Assembly: GCA_964547295.1 (NCBI GenBank)
Contig: CAZJMH010000008.1
Location: forward strand, 1-20,836
DNA from: CAYSLZ01 sp964547295
GTDB lineage: Bacteria > Patescibacteriota > Microgenomatia > UBA12405 > JAHJSD01
Direction: 5' to 3'
DNA length: 20,836 bases
Under the pieces are notes generated by a model. That model saw only the letters and a program-made list of their open reading frames with translations. It did not search any database and was not told where the DNA came from. Positions within the stretch are counted from its first letter, which is position 1, and each line of letters starts with the position of its first letter. The position numbers and the translations under genes are program-made. This document shows positions 14,950-20,836 of this stretch, piece after piece.

Positions 14950-15828
14950 CTAAAAATCAATACTTTTTTTAATCCAGTTAATCAACTCAACCGTTTCACC
15001 AAATCTGTCTTCACTGCCCAAAATAACTGTTATTAATCTTTTGTCATTAATCTCAATTAAACCAATAAAGCACTCGCCTGATTGAGGCGTCCAGCCAGTC
15101 TTAATTCCTTTAACTTCCGGTATTTGAATTAATAACTCATTGGTAGTTTCTAAATGATGAACAACTTGATCATTAATGTCACTAACCTTCATTTGTTTAA
15201 TTTTTATTGATTGAGCAAATACTTTATTCTTTAACGCAAATCTTGCCAAGTGGGCTAAATCAAATGAAGTTGAATAATGATTAACATCTTCAAGGCCGTC
15301 AAAATTAACAAAATGTGTGTCTTCTAAACCGAGTTGTTGAATAAAATTATTCATTCTTTCTATAAACTGGTTGATTTTTTCTTCACTTTGGCCGGCCAAA
15401 ACAAAACCAGCATCATTGGCAGAATGAACCAATAAACCATAAATTAAATTTTTCACCGTGATCCTCTCTCCAACCTCCAACCCCATGTTTTTGCCAATTA
15501 AATATTCTTGACGGACTGTAATTACCTCATCCAAGGGATAACTTTCTAAAACAGTAATTGCAGTTGCCATTTTTGTTATCGAAGCAGGATGAAGCCTAAG
15601 GTGGGGGTTTTTGGAAGTCAAAACAAGACCACTGTCTAAATCAATGACTAAATAAGATTTTGCTGATAATTCAGGCAAACTAACCTCGCTGCTAATTTGG
15701 GGCATCAAACGAGGGCTATAGTTTAGAGCTAATGACCTGCGGCGTATAAAATCCAAACGCAATGCCCATATAAATAAAAAAAAGAAAACCAATGATAACC
15801 AAGTCAAAATAATTTTTTTAACTTTCAT
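14950..15828 (-). CDS. dacA: D-alanyl-D-alanine carboxypeptidase (peptidase S11, PBP5-like)
   Basis: This enzyme trims the terminal D-Ala of peptidoglycan stem peptides at the outer face of the membrane. The 292-residue protein has an N-terminal membrane anchor (about residues 6-24) and the three penicillin-binding motifs: SxxK as S83-I-T-K86 (HPASITKM), SxN as S136-A-N138 and KTG at 243-245 (GIKTGWTPQSGECF). It ends soon after the catalytic domain and lacks the C-terminal beta domain and amphipathic anchor of E. coli PBP5. Its ATG lies inside the aspS 3' end (11-bp overlap), so it is the last gene of the recJ-aspS-dacA unit. The symbol is used in the family sense. Confidence 0.94.
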   Translation of the reverse strand: MKVKKIILTWLSLVFFFLFIWALRLDFIRRRSLALNYSPRLMPQISSEVSLPELSAKSYLVIDLDSGLVLTSKNPHLRLHPASITKMATAITVLESYPLDEVITVRQEYLIGKNMGLEVGERITVKNLIYGLLVHSANDAGFVLAGQSEEKINQFIERMNNFIQQLGLEDTHFVNFDGLEDVNHYSTSFDLAHLARFALKNKVFAQSIKIKQMKVSDINDQVVHHLETTNELLIQIPEVKGIKTGWTPQSGECFIGLIEINDKRLITVILGSEDRFGETVELINWIKKSIDF

Positions 15829-17203
15829 TTTTACGCAAGTCGGGATGAAGCTGAATGCCTAACTCCTTCAATTGTTGAGAACTAACCTGACTTGGCGCAT
15901 CCATAACCGCTGTTCTTCCTGAGGCTAAAGGAGGGAAAGCAACTACTTCTCTTAATGACTTTTCACCAGCGGCCACCATAACCAGCCGCGATAAACCAAG
16001 AGCAATACCTCCATGAGGGGGAACACCGTAACTAAACGCCTCAAGCAAATGGCCAAATTTTTCTTCAATCTCATTCTGACTATGACCAAGGATTTGAAAA
16101 ATCTTTTTTTGAATTTCCGGATCAGTAATTCTTACACTACCGCCGCCAACTTCTTGACCATTACAAACCAAATCATACTGCCACGATCTTACTTTTTCTG
16201 GATTCTTATCAAGTAAATTTAAATCATCTGGATTAGGAGAAGTGAAAGGGTGATGCATTGGATTTAAATCTCTAGTTTCAGTCTTTTTAAATAAAGGAAA
16301 ATCAACTACCCAGGCAAAAGACAAAATTCCTTTTTTCTTTTCCTTTTCTGTCCTTAAGTCAAACTTATCGTCACCGTATTTCTCTAATGCATGGTGATGT
16401 TTTATTTTCGGAAAAGGTATTTCTTTAAACTTAAATCCCAAGTTTTGATAAACTTTAATAGTTACCTCTTCGATTAATTGCAAAATTTCGTCTCGATCCA
16501 TAAACGACATTTCAATATCAACCTGGGTAAATTCGTTGCTTCTATTTGCCCGTAAATCTTCATCTCTTAAACACCGAGCTAATTGAAAATAACGTTCAAA
16601 CCCGGCAACCATCAACAGTTGCTTATATTGCTGGGGGGATTGGGGTAAAGCATAAAAGCTACCTGGCTGGAGCCGTGAAGGAACTAAAAAATCTCTTGCC
16701 CCTTCTGGTGTTGACTTAGTCAATAAGGGAGTTTCAATTTCAGTAAAATCTAACTTTATTAATTGACGCCGAAATCCCTGAGCAATCTCTGATCGAAGAC
16801 GGATATTTTTTTGAAGCCGTGGTCGGCGAAGATCTAAATAACGATACTTTAACCTTGCCTCTTCATTAAACTGATAACCTTGACCGCGAACACCAATTGG
16901 AGGAACGCCTGATTTTGATAAAAGCTTACTTTCCTCTAACTGTAATTCTATTTGGCCAGTAGACAAATCAGGATTAAAAGCCTTTTTATCCCGTTCTACT
17001 ATTTTTCCAACCACCCGAACCACATCTTCACGGCCTAAGTTTGATAACTGGTCTTTCCGGCCAACAATTTGTAAAAGGCCAGACCGGTCACGTAAATCTA
17101 TAAAACTGACACTACCATGCTGCCGGATTGAATTTACCCATCCACAAACCAAAACTTTTTCTCCAATTTTATCGTTCGTTTTACTAATTAATGTTCGATT
17201 CAT
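15818..17203 (-). CDS. aspS: Aspartyl-tRNA synthetase without GAD insertion
   Basis: Class II synthetase, 461 residues from ATG at 17203, which starts 10 bases after the recJ stop; an upstream in-frame start at 17227 would overlap recJ. The N-terminal OB domain has VCGWVNSIRQHGSVSFIDLRD, and the catalytic core has YRYLDLRRP, TPEGARDFLVPSR, motif 2 RCLRDEDLRANRSNEFTQVD, GQEVGGGSVRI and motif 3 GIALGLSRL. Bacterial-type AspRS is normally about 590 residues, with a GAD domain inserted after the KPDLR stretch; here KFDLR (about 280-284) is followed after only about 11 residues by FAWVVDFPLF, so GAD is missing. His29 aligns with His31 of the non-discriminating Pseudomonas enzyme (E. coli has Leu), which hints at relaxed specificity. 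Confidence 0.95.
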   Translation of the reverse strand: MNRTLISKTNDKIGEKVLVCGWVNSIRQHGSVSFIDLRDRSGLLQIVGRKDQLSNLGREDVVRVVGKIVERDKKAFNPDLSTGQIELQLEESKLLSKSGVPPIGVRGQGYQFNEEARLKYRYLDLRRPRLQKNIRLRSEIAQGFRRQLIKLDFTEIETPLLTKSTPEGARDFLVPSRLQPGSFYALPQSPQQYKQLLMVAGFERYFQLARCLRDEDLRANRSNEFTQVDIEMSFMDRDEILQLIEEVTIKVYQNLGFKFKEIPFPKIKHHHALEKYGDDKFDLRTEKEKKKGILSFAWVVDFPLFKKTETRDLNPMHHPFTSPNPDDLNLLDKNPEKVRSWQYDLVCNGQEVGGGSVRITDPEIQKKIFQILGHSQNEIEEKFGHLLEAFSYGVPPHGGIALGLSRLVMVAAGEKSLREVVAFPPLASGRTAVMDAPSQVSSQQLKELGIQLHPDLRKNES

Positions 17204-17213
17204 CAATATTATT

Positions 17214-18854
17214 TTAACACAAATCAATATCCCTTATCTTTAATTGAAGCCTTTTTCTACCGTTCCAATGATTTATATTTAAACTAAAAACAAGATTGAC
17301 AATGTCTCCGGGTATAATTTTATTTTGCCACTCTCCCCAACCAAAACCAATCGCTTCAGCTACAATACGCTCAATTTTCGGTGTTTTTGGATCATCAAGC
17401 CAAAGTTTTAAATGCGCCTGGCCATTGCCAACTGTTTTCAGGTCAGTTATTCGAACGTTATTCAGAAAAAATACCGGGTCTGGATTGCCAATTCCGAATG
17501 GAGATAATTTATCGATCAGCCGATAAAAAGAAAAATTAATTAGTGAAAAATCAATTTCAAAATCTAATTCCTTCTTAATAACTAAATCCTTTTTTCTAAT
17601 TTTTTTTTCGGAAGCTGCATCTAGCTTTTTAGATAAAAGTTTTATTTTTTTTGTTTGAACAGTAAATCCAGCCGCCATAGCATGGCCACCGACATCCTCT
17701 AATAAATCTTCACCTTGGCGGATTAAATCAACAATATTAATTCCTGGTATTGATCGGGCTGACCCTTTTGAAAACTTTTCACCTTGCGAAATTACAATTG
17801 CTGGACGATTAAATTCTTCAGTTAGCTTACTGGCAATTAAACCAATTATACCTGGATGAAACTCATCTGCAGAAACCAAAAGCAGTTTCTTTTTATCATC
17901 AACCAATTCTTTAGCTATATCAAACCCGAAACTAGTCATTTCCTGCCTTTGGTGATTAAGATTGTTTAACTTTTGAGCTAATTTTAGAGCCTGAGAACGA
18001 TTATTAGTGCACATAAGCCTTAAACCGTCCATTGGGTCTGCAATACGCCCAGCAGCATTGAACCTTGGCCCTAAAATAAAAGAAATCTGCCAAGGAGCCA
18101 AACTATCATCTACTTTTAGGCCGGAAACCTTTTTAAGAGCACGAATACCAATTCTTTTAGATGAACCTAATTCTTTTAATCCCTGTTTAACAAAACTTCT
18201 ATTGGGGCCAATCAAAGGAAGCAAATCAGTAATTGTCCCTAAAGCAGCTAAATCTGTCTTTTGATAACCAAATTGATTAGCTAAAAACCAGGCAACACCA
18301 CATCCAGCAATTTGAGAACTATGAATCACTGCATCAGCTTTAAGCCGCTCATCACCCTTTAAATGATGGTCAGTAATAATTACATCCAACCCTTGACGCT
18401 TGGCATAATCAACAGCCTGATAGGCAACAATGCCGTTGTCGACAGTAATAATTAAACCTAATTGAGGATATTTCTTCAATAGCTTGACAACCGATTCTTT
18501 TTTTAAGCCGTAACCACTTTCACGTTTTGGGATATAAGGCAAAACATCATAACCCTTTTTCCAAAGTGCTTCCCATAAAAGTGCGCAAGAAGAAAGCCCG
18601 TCAACATCAAAGTCGCCAAAAATTATAATTTTTCTTTGTTTATTTTTGTTTATTAATTTAACTGCTTTTTTCAATTTTTTAATGTCAATCCCAAAAACCT
18701 CCGGCCTTAATTTTGACGGTTTTGGTGGATTTAAAAAAGTTTCTATTTCACTTTTGTTTACATTCCTATTTTCAGCCAATATTGATAAAATTTCACTAGG
18801 TTTAGACTTTTTGGTTAACTTTGTAGAATATCTACTTACCCATTTATATTTCAT
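17214..18854 (-). CDS. recJ: Single-stranded-DNA-specific exonuclease RecJ
   Basis: RecJ is a 5'-3' exonuclease in recombination and repair. From the ATG at 18854 it is 546 residues. DHH-domain motifs: FGDFDVDG (D81, D83, D85), TVDNG (138-142 area), ITDHHLKG (D162-H163-H164), GCGVAWFLA and ALGTITDLLPL. DHHA1 carries GRSA-like KGSARSIPGINIVDL and GGHAMAAGF. A C-terminal OB-type domain ends with NHWNGRKRLQLKIRDIDL. An in-frame extension to 18911 would run through the cca start and both promoters, so the shorter start is chosen. It is the first gene of recJ-aspS-dacA and is divergent from cca across only 22 bp. No Shine-Dalgarno sequence is visible. Confidence 0.95.
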   Translation of the reverse strand: MKYKWVSRYSTKLTKKSKPSEILSILAENRNVNKSEIETFLNPPKPSKLRPEVFGIDIKKLKKAVKLINKNKQRKIIIFGDFDVDGLSSCALLWEALWKKGYDVLPYIPKRESGYGLKKESVVKLLKKYPQLGLIITVDNGIVAYQAVDYAKRQGLDVIITDHHLKGDERLKADAVIHSSQIAGCGVAWFLANQFGYQKTDLAALGTITDLLPLIGPNRSFVKQGLKELGSSKRIGIRALKKVSGLKVDDSLAPWQISFILGPRFNAAGRIADPMDGLRLMCTNNRSQALKLAQKLNNLNHQRQEMTSFGFDIAKELVDDKKKLLLVSADEFHPGIIGLIASKLTEEFNRPAIVISQGEKFSKGSARSIPGINIVDLIRQGEDLLEDVGGHAMAAGFTVQTKKIKLLSKKLDAASEKKIRKKDLVIKKELDFEIDFSLINFSFYRLIDKLSPFGIGNPDPVFFLNNVRITDLKTVGNGQAHLKLWLDDPKTPKIERIVAEAIGFGWGEWQNKIIPGDIVNLVFSLNINHWNGRKRLQLKIRDIDLC

Positions 18855-18869
18855 TGCTATAATAGAATA
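18855..18869. promoter_or_regulatory. Overlapping divergent -10 boxes of recJ and cca
   Basis: On plus, TGCTATAAT (18855-18863) is an extended -10 whose start near 18870 gives about a 6-base cca leader. On minus, TATTCT (18864-18869) and TATTAT (18859-18864) could serve recJ with an almost leaderless start. Both share the 22-bp gap, so RNA polymerase probably cannot use both at once. No good -35 boxes are seen. Confidence 0.5.
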
Positions 18870-18876
18870 GTTTATC

Positions 18877-20319
18877 ATGACAAAAAAAACCGATTTAAAA
18901 ACCAAATACAAACCAGGAGATAATATTGACTTACCAGAAAAAGTGGTCGAGATGATGAGGAAATTTAAGGATAATCAATATGAGATTTTTATCGTTGGAG
19001 GAACAAGTAGGGGCATATTAACTGATTACCCAATTGCAGATTGGGACTTTGCCACTGACGCAACTCCAAAAGAAATGCAAAAAATGTTTCCTATAAACCA
19101 TTTTTATAATAATCAGTTTGGAACTGTAAGCATTGTTATCGGAAACAACAAAAATAATGTTTTTGAAGTAACCACTTACCGAACTGAAAAAGAATACCAG
19201 GATTTCCGTCGTCCCGGCAAAGTGGAATGGGGCAAAACAATTGAAGAGGATCTATCCCGGCGGGACTTTACCATTAATGCTATTGCTCTCTCCGTCAAAT
19301 GCAACCCCGAACCAGATTCGCCGAAGGCGAAACGGTTCAGGGCAAGAATTGATAATATAATAGATCCATATCTTGGGCAAGAAGATTTAAAAAATAAAAT
19401 TATTCGAGCTGTTGGTCAACCTGATCAACGCTTTCAGGAAGACGCACTTCGTTTAATAAGGGCAGTCAGAATCGCTACCCAATTAGGCTTTATTATTGAA
19501 GAGAAAACTTTTTCTTCTATTAAAAACAACGCCCACTTAATCAAAAATATCGCCTGGGAAAGAATCCGAGACGAATTACTTAAATTACTGGTTAGTAATC
19601 ACGCGGCCGATGGAATAATTCTGCTTTATAACACTAATTTATTAGAACATATCTTGCCAGAACTAATCGCCGGTAAAGGGATGACCCAGCCTAAACATCA
19701 TATCAGCACGGTATGGAAACATTCAATAGACAGTTTAAGATATTGCCCCTCAGAAGACCCTATTGTCCGCCTAGCTGCACTTATACACGATGTTGGTAAA
19801 CCGCCAACAGCTGAAGGCAGCGGTGAAAATAGGACTTTTTATAATCACGAAGTGGTCGGCGCAAGAATGGCTAAAAAAATCGGCCATCGGCTTCGTTTAT
19901 CAAATGAACAAATTGACCGCTTATGGCGTCTAGTCCGCTGGCATCTTTTTTCTCCTGATGAAAATTTAACCGATTCTGCAATTAGACGTTTTATCCGCCG
20001 CGTCGGAAAAGATAATCTTGATGACATGATTGATCTTAGAACTGGTGATCGGTTAGGCTCGGGCGTTCCAGCTTCTTCCTGGCGAACAGAGTTATTTATA
20101 AAAAGACTTAAGGAGGTCCAGAAAAGGCCTTTTTCAGTTACAGATTTAAAAGTTGATGGTGATGATGTAATGAAAAAATTAAATATTCCACCCGGACCTG
20201 AAGTAGGCAAAATACTAAAGGCTTTATTTGAAGAAGTTAAAGATAAAAAAGACAAAAACAACCGCCAATATTTATTAAAACAAATCCCGAAAAAGGCCAA
20301 AGACCTAGGAATAAAATAA
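18877..20319 (+). CDS. cca: CCA tRNA nucleotidyltransferase with HD domain
   Basis: This enzyme adds or repairs the 3' CCA of tRNAs; a poly(A) polymerase of the same family is a less likely alternative. The 480-residue protein has the class II nucleotidyltransferase head: FIVGGTSRGIL in place of the usual GGxVRD, D55-W-D57 as catalytic pair (IADWDFATDATP), RRDFTINAIAL and DPYLGQEDL, then RAVGQPDQRFQEDALRLIRAVRIA, the neck, and an HD phosphohydrolase domain with ALIHDVGKPP (H304-D305) and YNHE. Residues 143-156 (NPEPDSPKAKRFRA) are encoded by a palindromic element and sit between two core motifs as an apparent insert. The same genome encodes CCA in tRNA-Gln, so its role there would be repair. 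Confidence 0.94.
   Translation: MTKKTDLKTKYKPGDNIDLPEKVVEMMRKFKDNQYEIFIVGGTSRGILTDYPIADWDFATDATPKEMQKMFPINHFYNNQFGTVSIVIGNNKNNVFEVTTYRTEKEYQDFRRPGKVEWGKTIEEDLSRRDFTINAIALSVKCNPEPDSPKAKRFRARIDNIIDPYLGQEDLKNKIIRAVGQPDQRFQEDALRLIRAVRIATQLGFIIEEKTFSSIKNNAHLIKNIAWERIRDELLKLLVSNHAADGIILLYNTNLLEHILPELIAGKGMTQPKHHISTVWKHSIDSLRYCPSEDPIVRLAALIHDVGKPPTAEGSGENRTFYNHEVVGARMAKKIGHRLRLSNEQIDRLWRLVRWHLFSPDENLTDSAIRRFIRRVGKDNLDDMIDLRTGDRLGSGVPASSWRTELFIKRLKEVQKRPFSVTDLKVDGDDVMKKLNIPPGPEVGKILKALFEEVKDKKDKNNRQYLLKQIPKKAKDLGIK
19305..19342 (+). repeat. Palindromic element within cca
   Basis: CCCCGAACC (19305-19313) pairs with GGTTCAGGG (19334-19342) at 8 of 9 positions, and TTCGCC (19317-19322) pairs perfectly with GGCGAA (19326-19331) around a GAA loop. 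The 38-bp element is GC-rich in an AT-rich gene and keeps the reading frame. Confidence 0.75.
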
Positions 20320-20335
20320 TTTACGACAATTATTT

Positions 20336-20527
20336 TTATTTTAAAAAAGTTTCAGCTAATTGCTGATGAATTTTCCAACCAATTTGCTTTATATCTAAGC
20401 CGGCTTCCTCCTTAACCTTCCTTGCTAATGCTTCTTCAGGATGCTCTGCAAAATCAATAAACCCGGCTGGAAAAAATTGCTGACCACAAAACGGACAATA
20501 TTTATAATCTGGCGGCTTTATATTCAT
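20336..20527 (-). pseudogene. Mini Nudix-like ORF, probably a remnant
   Basis: The 63-residue ORF begins near a zinc-knuckle YKYCPFCGQQF and runs straight into a Nudix-box stretch AGFIDFAEHPEEALARKVKEE followed by AGLDI, matching Gx5Ex7RExxEExG except that RE is RK. In normal zinc-ribbon Nudix hydrolases about 40-60 residues of beta sheet separate these parts, and a C-terminal half follows; both are missing. The reading is open and has its own -10 box, so either it is a decayed gene with a clean internal deletion or a reduced protein still expressed. The ATG at 20527 is chosen over a TTG three bases upstream. Confidence 0.65.
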
Positions 20528-20538
20528 CAAATTAACAA

Positions 20539-20544
20539 ATTATA
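20539..20544 (-). promoter_or_regulatory. -10 box of the mini Nudix-like ORF
   Basis: A perfect TATAAT on the minus strand gives a predicted start near 20532, about 5 bases before the ATG at 20527. No clear -35 box is seen. Confidence 0.45.
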
Positions 20545-20566
20545 CATTACATTACTAACTAAGAAC

Positions 20567-20614
20567 TTAATTAATTCTCTTGTTGCGCGATCGCGCATTT
20601 GGGGAATTAATTAA
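20567..20614. repeat. 48-bp symmetric dyad with TGCGCGATCGCGCA core
   Basis: Outer arms TTAATTAATTC (20567-20577) and GAATTAATTAA (20604-20614) are perfect inverted copies. The centre is a perfect 14-bp palindrome TGCGCGATCGCGCA (20584-20597). Equal 6-base spacers (TCTTGT and TTTGGG) separate them. It lies between the mini-Nudix ORF and the next plus-strand gene. Confidence 0.85.
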
Positions 20615-20620
20615 TACTTG

Positions 20621-20629
20621 TGGTAGTAT
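20621..20629 (+). promoter_or_regulatory. Extended -10 promoter of the right-edge gene
   Basis: TGGTAGTAT predicts a start near 20636, two bases before the ATG at 20638. The dyad ends 6 bases upstream and so occupies the usual -35 and spacer region. Confidence 0.5.
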
Positions 20630-20637
20630 ATTTTTTA

Positions 20638-20836
20638 ATGAAAAATAAAATAAAACTTCCTCGATGGTATTCTTCAATTTCTTTTAAAGACTCAATTATA
20701 TTAGGTTTACTCTTGTTTGTTGATATTAATATCCATGGATGTGATTTTTGCCGCGGTTATAAACCTCCAATTCATAATTATCCTTTTCAACTTTTTAATG
20801 AATATTTAGAAAATTTAAAAGACAAAAAATCATCTC
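20638..20836 (+). CDS. N-terminal part of an unrecognised protein, cut by window edge
   Basis: An open frame from ATG at 20638 to the edge encodes 66 residues: a basic start (MKNKIKLPRWYSS), one moderately hydrophobic stretch (SIILGLLLFVDINI), then HGCDFCRGYKPPIHNYPF with a CxxC pair that could be a disulfide, redox or metal site. I do not recognise the family. The leaderless-type promoter directly upstream supports a real gene. The CxxC and the hydrophobic segment suggest a membrane or envelope protein, but this is a guess. Confidence 0.6.
   Translation, partial: MKNKIKLPRWYSSISFKDSIILGLLLFVDINIHGCDFCRGYKPPIHNYPFQLFNEYLENLKDKKSS

Noticed and set aside
17204..17227. Eight-residue extension of AspRS overlapping recJ
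   Set aside because: The ATG at 17203 gives the normal start and a 10-base gap after recJ.
18855..18911. N-terminal extension of RecJ by 19 residues
   Set aside because: It would run through the cca start codon and both promoters; the conserved protein begins at the ATG at 18854.
19845..20300. Minus-strand 151-residue ORF
   Set aside because: Antisense to the conserved HD-domain part of cca; no recognisable motif.

Overview
The window reads as a dense, AT-rich bacterial chromosome segment. The small housekeeping genes, near absence of Shine-Dalgarno sequences, many genes starting only a few bases after a -10 box, an isolated 5S rRNA gene, a tRNA-Gln with encoded CCA, and several membrane proteins of unknown function fit a member of the Candidate Phyla Radiation (Patescibacteria, perhaps Microgenomates-like). 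That placement is inference from style; no 16S gene is present. The standard code fits: no TGA is needed as a sense codon.

Layout: (1) 1-1924 minus, Lon protease, cut by the left edge; (2) 1994-2851 plus, Era GTPase; (3) 2872-3471 minus, membrane-anchored PEBP/YbhB-like protein; (4) 3530-7307 plus, PolX and the overlapping NAD-dependent ligase LigA, then a membrane protein with a CAP-like tail (7341-8123) whose 3' end overlaps a convergent membrane-protein gene (8071-8745 minus) that follows a DUF389 gene (8757-9401 minus); (5) 9511-10111 minus, tRNA-Gln, a 27-residue membrane peptide and an Excalibur-domain protein; (6) 10274-12084 minus, a large Tat-signal-like protein of unknown function with a possible 37-codon ORF attached by a GTGA start/stop overlap; (7) a structured spacer, then 5S rRNA on plus (12236-12353) meeting gltX (minus) tail to tail; (8) 13893-14948 plus, an anchored exported protein of unknown function; (9) a minus operon recJ-aspS-dacA (18854 down to 14950); (10) 18877-20319 plus, CCA-adding enzyme carrying an in-frame palindromic insertion; (11) a remnant-like mini-Nudix ORF (minus), a 48-bp symmetric dyad, and the start of an unknown gene cut by the right edge.

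The genes cover protein quality control (Lon), ribosome assembly (Era), DNA repair (PolX, LigA, RecJ), translation (GltX, AspS, tRNA-Gln, 5S, CCA transferase) and cell-envelope work (DacA and membrane/exported proteins). A His in AspS at a tRNA-specificity position hints at transamidation of mischarged tRNA.

The most notable signals are: the palindromic element inside cca; the 48-bp dyad around a GCGATCGC core; a repeated extended -10 promoter (TGnTAnnnT) giving near-leaderless transcripts; an AspRS lacking the GAD insertion; and the Tat-like protein with its overlapping small ORF. No CRISPR array, transposase or phage gene was seen.
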